NCBI GenBank assembly: GCA_946803715.1
Contig: CAMPET010000173.1
Location: forward strand, 76,548-140,547
DNA length: 64,000 nucleotides
Source of the DNA: Beroe ovata
Taxonomy: Eukaryota > Ctenophora > Nuda > Beroida > Beroidae
Reading direction: 5' to 3'
Shown here: piece after piece, positions 1 through 11,425 of the stretch
How the letters are laid out: each line of letters opens with the position of its first letter
Position numbering within the stretch: the first letter of the stretch is position 1
Program-made: the position numbers and the translations under genes
The notes under the pieces: model-generated
What the model saw: only the letters and a program-made list of their open reading frames with translations
Database searches by the model: none
Told to the model about the DNA's origin: nothing

Positions 1-1076
1 ACACACACACACACACACACACGACCCTCACCAAATGTCAGGGAAGAAAAGAAAGATCAAAGATTCAAAGCAAAATGTAAACACTTGACATGCAGACTGT
101 TCAAATCAACGTTCAAAAGAAAACTCGAGTTTAGAAGCTTGACAAGTATAGTGTTTGTGTAAACTGGATACAGTAAAATTGTTGTATTGTACGCAATCGT
201 GGTTAACAAGCATACAACATTGCACTCTCACGACTACACAATGTATAGTGTACACTGTTCACTGCATAGTGTACATTGTACACTGTACACTACACTGACG
301 CACACGCTATAAGACCCTGCACTTTACATTGGTTTCTCATAACTCATCTTTGTTATCTTTACCAAGAATAACAAAGATATCTGGTACAGCGATGCGTCCG
401 TTTCTACTGAAAAGTGCAATATTATAATTTCGAGGAATGCTCAATCATTTATCAATCGTTAAACCACGCCCACTTACGTCGACGTCACTTTTTCCGTGAA
501 ATTCAGAGAATTCTGACGACCCCCCCCCACACACAGAAGTCACAACATCCGATCGACCACACCACTATTATTTTCCATGTGGTATTTCACCAGACTGCAA
601 AGCTCTCCTTTGTCGTTACTCTCATTGGTGTATGTTTTTTTTCTTGTTTGTGCCCTGTCTGTTTGTGCCCTACATCAATGTGTGCATACTGCATGTTAAT
701 ATGTGCCTAAGGTTTAGGTTACACCCAATAAGAAAGTTAGATCGCCACTCACCACTGTTAGATGGACATCTTTGGATATAGCATTTATATGTGATACTCG
801 ACAAGTGCTGAGCACAAGAAAGGATGGAGATCTTTATTCCTATCTTTCGCCTCCTGACCTAGATCAATTCAAACATGGTAGCAGTTATAATGTAGAAGTT
901 TTCAACAGAAAATGATTGTATTTCCGGGAAAAAAGCAGCAATACCATGATGAAGAAAAGGTATTCTAAGGAAATATGCTAAACCGACTATAAACGTGATT
1001 TCAGAGAACATGTATATTGATGGGAATAAAACTCGCTTTCTGATCCCTCTCCTCAGATTCTCGATAATTCTGGAAA

Positions 1077-1225
1077 ATGTGTGTGTGTGTGGTATCAGGT
1101 TTGACGTATGTGTGTGTGTGTCTGTGTGTGCGTGTGCGTGTGTGTGCGTGTGTGTGTGCATGTGTGTGTGTCTGTGTCTGTGTGTCTGTGTCTGTGTGCG
1201 CGTGTGTGCGCGTGTGTGTGTTAGA
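1077..1225. repeat. Imperfect (GT)n microsatellite
   Basis: About 150 bp of GT repeats with interspersed C and G substitutions. It creates spurious open frames on both strands (Val-Cys on plus, His-Thr on minus). Confidence 0.9.
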
Positions 1226-2817
1226 GCGTGCAAAGTCCGGATAATCGTGAAAGCTGGTGGGCCTGGTGTAATTAATTTCTCGATATCGCTGAGGGAACTA
1301 GTCGTGTGAGGGATTTGTCTGGGTAATAATTTGATAAAAACCCCAATTTGACTCCTTATCGTTTCGTAGTCTCGTTCATTCGTTTCAAAAGGTGAAGATA
1401 TATGCTAGCTAGTGCGCGTATTTATCCTGTCAAACATCTTCAAATCGGCCGATCCCCATGGCCCCATCTCGTCCCAACTCTGAGTGCCCCACTCTTGCGT
1501 GGTATAACTATTCTTTTATTGACGCCGATATCATGACATATTTCCTTAAACGGGATACGAACCGGGACATATCCTGGGAGATCGGAATGTCCTATATTCG
1601 TGGATATTATCCCGAATACAATATATTGTATTCAGACTCGTATCCGGGTGCTATATCACTTGTGCGATGTGCGATGATGTATATAGTTAGTAGCGTGTAC
1701 ACTGTAATTATGTACATTGGTCAAATGTATAATTCGCACCATCTCTTCCCATCTCTTACGTATAAATCGCGTATTCTACGCGCGTGTATACTGTACAAAA
1801 TGTACATAATGTACGCGTACGCTGAAACGTGAATACGTGATGGCTCGTACACTCTGCGGCCTCAGTCGCCGATCTCGAGCCACGCGTGTACATATCCCAA
1901 ATCGTTTATTACATGATGTTTTCTCCTCATGATACAAATTATACGTGCGTGCGTGCTTGTATGGATGATGTGTGTGTGTTTGAGTGCGCGTACAATTACC
2001 CACATTTTTCACAGTGTGTACGTACACAGCTTCAGTCCGCCTTGACAAAATCTACTAGCGAAGCTACTGTTTTGTATGAGGGCTGTATGTGTGTGTGTTT
2101 GCATGTCTGAGTTAGGTTAATCACAGCAGATTCAGAATTTCATATTTTAAGCACTGCAGAAATGGTAATATCATAGAAACTTCATCTTAAAATTTTCAGA
2201 TGGAATTTTCAAAATACAAATGAAATGTGTTATTTTTCATCGCTCATATGTACTATGTAGTCGCAGCAACTTGTCGCTCTATTACATTGAACATATGATT
2301 TGTCCAATACCGCTGATCCGCGAGTTGAAACTCATTTTGCTGCAGAATTATGGCCGATGAAAATGAATCACGTAGCACATACATGGTGTAACATAGCATA
2401 GCAGTTGCTCAATCGACCTAGATCGTGGATATTCAGATTGAATCATTTATAATCACGATGCCTTCCCCCCTCTCTCTCTCCTTCCTTTGATTTACAAAGA
2501 CAATCATTTCGAATGATATTACAATTATTTCGAATAATATACCTCTTTGTTTTCCACCTCTCTCGCCACAGAAAAGCCACGCCCCTTGGAGTATGCTGCG
2601 TTAGCTGGGGTGATGGTAGAGCTGTTTAATATATTATAGAATATGGATATTGTGCGCCCCCTGCTAATCACGGGTCGCAAGACGTGTTATTGACTTTCGT
2701 CGGGCTTTTTCCATCAGCTTCAACTAGCCACTCCTTGCTACACCTCTTTGTCCACCCAGCACATCCCTCTATTTGTAACTTCTCATTACTTCGCGTGTGT
2801 CTGGGAGTCACTGACTC

Positions 2818-2885
2818 TGTGCGTGTGTGTGTGTTTGTGTGTGTGTGTGAGCGTGTGCGTGTTTGTAATTGTATGTGTGTGTGTT
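2818..2885. repeat. Imperfect (GT)n microsatellite
   Basis: Second GT-rich tract, interrupted by GAGC and AATT steps. It sits in otherwise unremarkable non-coding DNA. Confidence 0.85.
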
Positions 2886-3328
2886 TCTGTTCGATCGACA
2901 AAAACGTGACCCAATTATCGCTCCTGACGAAGAAGATATAATTCGTCTGCATGTTTGGCTGGCGGGGTTCCCTAATAAGTCACTTCCCTAATAAGTCTTT
3001 ATGATCCTTTGGCAGTTGCTCCCGCTTCCTTGATATTATCTTGGATACTAGGGTGTGTCGTGCGCGAACATCCTTTTGATCTCTTTTACACGTGACATCC
3101 TATCAGACGAACTTTACCAAATTTGATTCGATTAGGTATAAAACTGTGTGATAACTGAAGCTGGTTATCACCATTTCACTCCATTTTACCCGTGTTCATA
3201 TTTTGTTTAGGTTTTTTGTTCTGTATAGCAAGTTGTGACAATGGTATTTTTTTTGTTGATGTTTGTGTTGATCTTGACTGATTTCTTATTCAAATTAATG
3301 TCTGGTTTTTGACTCGTCTCTTCTCTAG

Positions 3329-3725
3329 GCACGGCTATAAGGGCATGATAAAGATGCCTCATCCTTTCATAGCATATGCGAAAAGGTAAGCTTTCTCCCC
3401 AACTTCTCCCCATCATCTTCCTCTCTTCTACTACTCCTGTGACTCATGATCTCCCTTATCACTACTGTGACCTTTTTCCTTCAACCCCTGTGAGCCCCTC
3501 GGCTCTCTCTCCCTCCCCTATCTCCCACTAACCCTGTGACTCCTCTTGATACCCATTACCCCATTAGCTTGTGTCCCCCGTTAGGTTGGGATATGACGAA
3601 AAGCTCGCACTGAAAGCGATCCAGACACGCGGTTCGAACGCAGATGAGAACGAATTGTTGAGAGTGTTGATATCCATTGTCGACAGCCAGAAGGCGATGG
3701 AGTATGTCAAGAGAAACAAAGCAGG
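3329..3725 (+). CDS. Orphan UBA/CUE-like exon pair of an unidentified gene
   Basis: Two putative coding exons join in one frame. The first follows ctctag at 3324-3329 and ends at the AAAAG|gtaag donor near 3385; the second starts at about 3585 (GTTGGGATATGAC) and ends at GCAG|gttag near 3724. The joined peptide contains MIKMPHPFIAYAKRLGYDEK followed by LALKAIQTRGSNADENELLR. A hydrophobic helix, the GY-D turn and an aliphatic third helix resemble the three-helix UBA/CUE fold, including the version near the N-terminus of ZC3H12/Regnase-type proteins. A possible third exon starts at 5023 after an ag and reads 20 codons in phase to a TAG at 5085-5087. I could not identify the rest of the gene, so it may be partial, or a small protein starting at the internal ATG. 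The two exons are moderately well supported; the third is weak. Confidence 0.45.
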
Positions 3726-6569
3726 TTAGTTCACAGTGGCTACAGATAGACATAGGGAATAGGAAATCATCAAGCGTGCGTTTAGTTTCCATTTGGGAGC
3801 GTTTAGGGAGTGTTGACTGTTGAGTGAGCGGCGGGCGACGGGCCATTGACCAGAGGGAATGTTTATTCTTTTATGTGATTTTAACCTCATTTCAGGAACC
3901 TCATCAAACAAAAACAAAAAGAAACACTAGGCGCTGCCTCAGCAAACCTAACCTAACAGATTCCATCCTCCGGATTGGGCGTGGCCCATTTCTCCCCCTT
4001 ATATATCATCTCTACGAGACAAAGCTAACTTGACTGCTGATGGTAAGAGAGGTAGCGGTAATGTGTACATTGTACCATGTGTACGACAGGCGTATGGCAT
4101 ACTGCCAGCACGTCAGAGTAAAGGCATGGGACAGACAGTGATACCATGGCGACACGTGTATCTTCCATTGTACATCAATGATGATGAATGTGACCAATGA
4201 CATCTCGGTGATCCGACGTGGTCAATTGCAACTTGTTATTGACCACGGTAACCATGTTAAGGTAACCATGTTAATTGACAACTACAAGGGCATGGTACTG
4301 GTAGCTATACTACCGATGTAACCATGGTAACAATGTAACCATGGTAACACTACTGTCTGTCACGTGACGCTACGTGATGGTCTTTGTGGTTTTAATTGTA
4401 AACACGATAAAATTAGCTGGATGCAGCACGAATTGGGCGTTGCGACAGGCAAAGTTGTGACGTCATTGTCGTACGATCGTGGAATGACGTCACATCCTTC
4501 AACCAAACATCAAACAACTCACATGCGATCGAACTACTATTCGGCATTGTTGAGGATTCTGTCGCTTCGTCACAGTTTTACTAATTTTTCATTACTTTTA
4601 GTAAAAGTTTCCAACATAATGATATCTCCGATAACATAAACTAGATCTAAATCCCATACTTATCTAAGGTATGGTTTGTTTTACATCTATATAAATATTT
4701 ACATTGGTATGTTATTTAATTTTCATTTTATTGGCCGTGTATTACTCAGATAGGTTATATATAACAACTATAATTATAGTAGTTAAAGTTATTTTCGTCG
4801 CATCATAATTGGAAGATTTTTACAGTTGGAAGATTTTTACAGTTTTCTTTCAAAACGATCAAAATGCTAGATTCCAAATTAAAGTGATTTCTAATTATGT
4901 TAAAACCAGATAAATTTGATTTTCCCTCTGTTATTATCAAGTTTTGATATTGGGATTTGATCAAAGGGCGCTAAAGAAGTGTATCCTGTTGATTTGTTTG
5001 TCATAAACTTGATTGCTATCAGGTCCAGAGCCTGTTGTATTTAAAATGCGAAAACCAACTCGCAGCTTCGTGGTCATATCAGTCTAGGTTTCAACTTAGA
5101 TAGAATATAAATATCACCATCAAGATTATTCATGAGACTCTCCGATAGTTTTAATCGATATCATTTTCAGCGATATTATGAGTTTAACTTAAATTATTAG
5201 ATTGAAGGAATGCCCCTATTATATCCCCTTAGAAACACAATATATGACTCCTAGGATAGTCTCAAGAAAAGAACAGTTTAGCTCATATTTTGTTGAGTTG
5301 TTTCCTTCAATCCTACCGGTCTATTATAAGCCCCACTTTGAAACTACAACTTGTGCTGCGGAGACGTTTGTAACTCTCGTCTACAATTGTCTGTGTGCTG
5401 TGGTGACAGACCACTTGAAATAGCCATGCATTGTCGCAAAGAAAGACGACATTCTACACACGATATCATGGATCAAAAACGCGGACAACCAATTGTAGTT
5501 CACAAGTGGGGCAAACCTGATAATGATATGTGAATGTGATAGATTAATACCATTATGAGGTTGCCATTGGACAGTTTACTAGAATCCTCAAGCTAATTTT
5601 AGTATCATATACTAACATTTTGAATAAGCACTCCTGAATACTCAATACTGTTTCCTCTCATTAGGCTACAACTTTGACCTCAATCCCCGAATTGAGGTTG
5701 TTAGACTTAAGTTTTGAATGTTTGAGCGCCGAAAAACCTCTGAGCGATTAGAGAGAAACTGGGTTTGGTGGAATTGGATACCTGTAGTTATGGTACTGGG
5801 AGTGAAGCATGACCAGTAACGATTTGTATGCGGGATTTGAAGCTGCACAAGAGTAAGAGTAAGAGTGAAGCATTATGTCATTGTCAGGTTGTGCATTGTC
5901 GTATTGCGAATAAGAGTCATTTGTAATTTCCTTTTGGTATTTTTATTCCTTTGCGGTTGCCATAATCATTGATCAATGTCATGTAAACTATTTCTCATTT
6001 ACATTATCATTATGGATAAAGATGAGATTGTCTTTGCTGCGGCTTGATTGGCTGTCGATGATAGCCCCTGTCGAGAATTTCATTGCGCGCGCGCCGCAAA
6101 TTATTCTCGCTGGCGCTCGCCGCTTCGCGGCTCGCGTCAGCTGGGCCTAGCAGTTTTACTCGGCGATGTAAAATTAAAAAAAGAAAGCCTCGCGTGGACT
6201 TTGCAGGACTTGGAGTATTTGGGTTACGCAGCGCGGCCCGGGAACATGCCGTCATGCTACGCTAGGCCCTCAGCCCATGAGGTATACCTAATTAGTAATT
6301 CTATATTATTATCATCGACATGGACATGTTTATCCGTGTCTGATACATGATAGTTATACTTATAGTTTAGTGTGTAAGACTGAGATCGCGATCGTGCGTT
6401 GTCAGATGTTTGATCGCTCGCGCGCTTCGTCATAATCATTCAAAACGCGATCCGCGCCGCGGCCTGACCCAAATACACCGCGCGGAGCTTCGGAATTTCA
6501 CATTAATTATTAAAAAAGGGGCGCGCAGCGTGGGGCACGTGCACACCGCGCCGTGGCACTGACACAGAT

Positions 6570-7040
6570 TTTATCTGACCTCGGTTTCTCGCGTGCGTAC
6601 GCACCTCCAACAGCTTCGATGAAGGCGCGTGCNTCGGCGAAATGAGTGCACAGGTTTCGTAGGGTGGCGCGCGGCGCGATCGCAAATGATCGCGCGGCTT
6701 TGAGCCGCGCGCGTGCGCTTTTTTGACTTGTATAGTTGCATGCACGCTCATTCATGATTTTGAATGATTTTTCACCACTCAATGATATACAAAAATAAAT
6801 ATTAACTTGAAAATTCACCAAAAAATTTCATTAATTTTTTATCCAACGCGATTTAAAAAATGTTAACATGTTGGCGGTCGGTTATGAGCCACCGACCATA
6901 GACCTCAGTTTACGCGCGCGCTTTCATCAGACCTCTGTTTCGCGCGCGCTTTCATCGAAGGCCAAAACCAAAAACAGGCGCGCCTTCGATGATCACGAAG
7001 GCGCGCGTGCGCGAGAAACAGGTCAGGTAACATCTGACAT
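6570..7040. repeat. CpG-rich fold-back repeat block
   Basis: The segment near 6572-6600 (CTGACC, GGTTTCTCGCG) recurs as an imperfect reverse complement near 7005-7035 (CGCGAGAAACAGGTCAGG), giving inverted arms of about 25-30 bp. Inside, a 28-bp unit is directly repeated at about 6898-6953 (both copies contain CGCGCGCTTTCATC), and CCTTCGATGA motifs occur in both orientations. A single n lies at 6633. This could be a non-autonomous foldback or MITE-type element, or a CpG-rich regulatory block. No transposase is visible. Confidence 0.45.
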
Positions 7041-7364
7041 TCTGACAATAACCGACTGATGCATGATGACGTCTGCCATAGTGACAAAATCAGATAACAT
7101 CCGGTAAATCACAAATGCCCGCACCTTCATGTCGGAAACCAAGGTTTCGCTGACAGTGACAGGAGACGTGAACACGTACAGATTGTCATTGATGAATGAT
7201 GTCAGTCATGGAATTGGAAATAGAACGCGGGAAACAAACAATTGATCTTTAAGTTTAACAAAATATGTATAATTTCATGAACCATTACTACCGTAAAAGG
7301 TTGGACTCTTCCTTCCTACTCAGGCTGCGTGTGATATAAGCCTCGTTCGCAGACTTGGCCACAA

Positions 7365-7433
7365 ATTGGTGGCTCCTGCAGAACCCAATTGGTGGCTCCT
7401 GCAGAACCTAATTGGTGGCTCCTGCAGAAGCAT
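7365..7433 (+). repeat. 23-bp tandem repeat, three copies
   Basis: ATTGGTGGCTCCTGCAGAAC is repeated three times at a 23-bp spacing (starts 7365, 7388, 7411), nearly identical, in non-coding DNA. Confidence 0.9.
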
Positions 7434-9202
7434 GCGTGTGAAATTCAGTCTTGCGGAGGAGGAGAAGGCCTTCCTCCCTCCGTGCCAGCTGACCTTGTCC
7501 TGCTCAGCTGCGGATTGTGACGTCCATGTCACTGTCCGTCTCCTGACTCAGCACCGCTCAATGCTCATCACAGAACTGTCCATAACAACATCGCTCGTTA
7601 TCGCAGATCAGCTGCGGCCGGCGAGACATTTCCCACGTCAGCTGGGTCATAGTTCGATCCCACTGCTTTTTCCCTCAGCTGGGAGTCAGCGAGGATAGTT
7701 TCCATCCTATGAGCAGAATATTTAGTTGTGGATCAAAGCATGGACACAAAATGTTAAGATGATATCATAGACTCAATCACTATGTGATGAGAGAAATGTA
7801 TTATAGCACCATTAGTGAATCTAGTTATATTTACATTGAACATGGAAATACACATTTGACATTGTACAGAGAACCCAGGTTTCAGAAGCATATTCACAAA
7901 GAGAAGTATTGAGCCTGGCTAAACGAAAATGAGAGGAACAAAGAATGCGGCGAATAAAAGCTCTGATGTACAACTCAATATTCACAACGCAAAGCAGGAG
8001 AGCCGCTGACAGTCAAACGATGGCCACATCACTGAGAGAGAGAGAGAGTTTGAGTGCTCCTTTTATGGCATAATTCGGATCACGCGCATCATGCGACGCG
8101 CGCACTGCTATCTGATTGGTGGAAATCTTTCACGTGACATGCCGCGTGATTGAACAGCATTTATATCATGCGGGCTGCGGCAGTGCACGTGAATTGATGT
8201 AGAACTTTCTGGCGGCTATCGGTATAGCAACGAAATATTGAACAAAGCACTGCATCTCATGAGTAAAGCTATGAGCTACTATTATAAGGAGGTGCTCCAG
8301 AATACAAAGCGGCCAACATGATAAAAATGGATCAAGGTGACCTAACGAAAGAACAGGATAGACATTGGTAGAGAAATGCAAACTGTAATCTATAAGTTGA
8401 GTATTGAGACAATGAGAGATAAATTAGCTGTGTGGTAAGTCAATTGCTCGACTAATTGGTGAACCACTCCCCTTTCCACCTCCTCATTATCCCCTATACC
8501 ATCTCATTATCAATGCTAATTACCAGTCTGGGATGATGATTGACAATCGGAATACTATCAGGTTTCAATATACACTTGATCCAGGGAGTTAATTATTGAA
8601 TACTCAGCGAGGAGCCATGAAGCCCATCCCTCCACCTGTGTTTGCCTTCGAAACTGCGATGGAAAATTCCGGCAAAACGCTGCATGCAACATGGATGTGA
8701 CCACTGCGTCTGTTAAAATGATGCATGACGATCACGCTAACTGAGGGTGAATAAATATAGTAAATATAGCAAGCAATTGCTTGCTGGCATGATCATCATG
8801 GGGGTCCCCGGGGGTCTCCTTAATAGAGGCAGATCTTTCCAATACTTCATGAGGGGTGTCTTCCACTAAAAGGGGGAGGGACCCGCAGGGGAGTGGCAAC
8901 AAGATCATCTGTATATTTATAGTGTTGCAAATTGATGTAAGTATAACGTCATGTGGTGATTTCAACGAAGACAGTGATTTCAACATGGCCGGAATCAAAC
9001 CAGTGATTTCAACATGGTCAGGACGCGGATAGATGGACTCTGAGCATGTAAGAAGATCTGGAATTTCCCGAGAATTATCTATTCGTCAAACATAAAATGG
9101 CTTCACAAATTACAGGACGAAGGGAAAATAGCAGACGGAGGGTTGGGGAAGAGGCAGAGAGCCGTATGTGCGAGGGGGGCAATTACTCAGAATACTGCAC
9201 GC

Positions 9203-9267
9203 CACGTGGCAAAAGTTGCACGTGACATTGCACGTGACACTGCACGTGCGTGCGCATGAGACACGTG
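9203..9267. promoter_or_regulatory. Cluster of five CACGTG E-boxes
   Basis: Five CACGTG palindromes start at 9203, 9219, 9231, 9243 and 9262; several are embedded in GCACGTGAC or CACGTGGC contexts. CACGTG is the canonical site of bHLH-Zip factors (MYC/MAX, USF, MITF/TFE) in animals. The cluster is about 650 bp beyond the MESD stop. Whether it is an enhancer, a promoter of an unrecognised gene or a degenerate repeat cannot be told from sequence. Confidence 0.5.
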
Positions 9268-9918
9268 GCCAATGCGAGGCACTAAGGAGTGGAGGTCATT
9301 ATTAGCGAAGGACCAGGATGAGCTTGTATAACAGTGAGCGGTGAACAAATTAAGTGAGTACAAATACATTTAAACGGTTGTGCAATGCCCAATAATGAGA
9401 ATGGGGGGAGAGTTAAGCTATATCATGAGGTGCATGCACAACCATGAGTGAGTGCACAACCATGAATGATAGTCCCACAAATTGCATTGAAGATGGCTGG
9501 CAGAAATAACTCCATGTCTCGAGACAAAATGAGATCTCCGGTTTCACAGTAACGAGATTACCCGATGTTGTAGACTGCTATCAGCAACTGATGATAACAC
9601 ATCAGGGACTGATGCTACAAATTGAATATCAAGGGGGAGGGGGCATTACATTGACGGACAACTGAAGGAGGGAAAGTGAATAGAAATGGAGGCTGGGTAT
9701 GCTTTATGTGGCGCTGAAAGGTTGATATACTTGATAAATCTGAAAGTGAAACACGACAAGAAAAAGGATGGAGCAATGCGTATTTTGTATGCGTGAAAGT
9801 AGGTGGAACAATAAAAGATGGAATATGAAAATAAAGAAGAGCGCGGGGATACTCAAAATAAATAAAATTGGTGCTGATATTCATCAACATAAAATAATCA
9901 AAATAACTAAAAAAAAGA

Positions 9919-11393
9919 CTAAAGTTCAGACTTAAAATCATTATCAGTTTGCTCAACATCGTTTTTAAAGTCTGGAATTTCATTACTTTCAACCTCATTG
10001 TTAGGTTTTGGGCTCTTCACGTTACTTTCACGGAGAAGTTTCTCCGCTAGTTCCTTGTCACTTATCTCCTCACTTATAGAACTGGGGTTTTCCTTCTTCT
10101 CATAGTCATCTGGAACTTTCTTTGAAGATTTCTCCTTACCTTCTTTCTTCTTCTCAGGCTTACCCTGTCCTGCAGGGAGAGACAATTGACTCTAAGCTTC
10201 TGCACCCCCTTTCTCTCCTCATTGAAACCCCCAATGAAACCCCCCCATTAAATAAGGAATATACGGAGATTTGCAAACCTGGATATGTCGGCTTGCCATC
10301 GCCACCTGCATGCCACTCGTGCTGGTCGATCGTCACACTCGCCACCTCGGGCTGCGACAGCAGGAAATTCTTCACTTCGTAGGAGGACGCGCCGTCTTGG
10401 ACCATGAAAATAGCCCGGTTAATCGCCACCTGCAGGGGAACGGGGTGTGTCAATTGTCAAATTGACACTCATGGATAGCATAGTAATAGCAGGCGGAGGG
10501 ATGGTTATGCTTAGGAGTTACAATATGGGTGGATAGTGGATATGCTTAGGGCGGGTGTTGTGTGTGGGTAGTTGTGAAGAGGGTGTGTTTAGAGAGGCAG
10601 GGGTGTGTGACGGGGGTGTGGTCAGTAGCAGGGTGGGACTGGTAGAGAAGATGCAGGGCGGGACAGGTTGAAAGTGAGGTAGCACAGTGCCAACCAGATG
10701 CTAAGTGCTGGCTTGCGATGAGAGTTGAGGGCGAGTCAATCATAGCTAATGACAGCTACGTTACGATCTTTGTATCACTGCGATGGTATAATGACACAGC
10801 AATCATACGTCTCACGCTGACGCAGCACAACAACATTAGCGTGTGCGATGTTACTTTTGTCACAAACCACAGTGATTGAGTTAGAGATAGTTGGAAATAC
10901 AATTGATTAGTTAGGTAGGGACTAGGGATGGAGTTAATCTCTGTTAGTCTATGTCGATTTTACCGATCATACGCTCAACAATCATGATGTTGCTTCTTCA
11001 TTATGATGTTGCTTCTTCATAATAATGGAAGAAGCGCAACTCTGGTTGTGTGTGAATGCAATGAGGTGTTGCAAAGTCATTTGTAACGCTTTGAGCACTG
11101 CAACTCAAATGTATCGAATGTCCGGACTTGTACTACCATTGATGCTCATTTTCAAGTATATATTANGATAAGTGGGCTCTTTCTGAAGTGGCAATAAGAC
11201 AAAGTAGCGATACATATTATAGTGTTGTCTGAGACCGTGGCCGAGGAATTCTCCAATCTGATTGGCTAATCTGAACCAGGACTGTTGAAAGAAGACGATC
11301 ACTGGAGGATGACGGATACAGCTCAATTAATTTCAGTTTCTATTGCATAATTTATACTGCACACGAATTATTAATGCTACTCGAGTATTTCGG

Positions 11394-11425
<32 letters not shown>

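Larger units (their letters stand above)
1..3328. other. Non-coding stretch with microsatellites
   Basis: No convincing exon is seen on either strand. The stretch opens inside an AC dinucleotide repeat (1-22), has GTACA/TGTACA-rich sequence at about 240-300 and 1680-1830, and contains imperfect GT repeats at about 1077-1225 and 2818-2885. The open frames here are low-complexity Cys-Val or His-Thr runs made by the repeats, or lack recognisable protein sequence. It may be intergenic or intronic to a gene lying to the left. Confidence 0.6.
5088..9918. other. Gene-free stretch with repeats and CpG-rich sequence
   Basis: No protein-coding exon is recognised. The visible structure is a CpG-rich block with fold-back repeats (about 6040-7040), a 23-bp triple tandem repeat (7365-7433), five CAGCTG sites between 7487 and 7682, a short GA repeat near 8037, and five CACGTG sites at 9203-9267. 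Frames here lack recognisable protein features. The right end probably includes the MESD 3' UTR. Confidence 0.5.

Noticed and set aside
240-300. Possible CRISPR-like or regulatory array of TGTACA repeats (also near 47.8 kb)
   Set aside because: Irregular, short, low-complexity GTACA steps without spacers; ordinary microsatellite-like sequence.
859-1309. Open frames on both strands rich in His-Thr or Cys-Val
   Set aside because: They are direct translations of the GT/AC microsatellite.
4240-4350. Repeated GTAACCATG motifs
   Set aside because: Irregular spacing and palindromic composition; no feature beyond a degenerate short repeat.
9615-9998. 127-residue minus frame overlapping the MESD 3' end
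   Set aside because: Out of frame with MESD, AT-rich UTR-like sequence, no recognisable domain.
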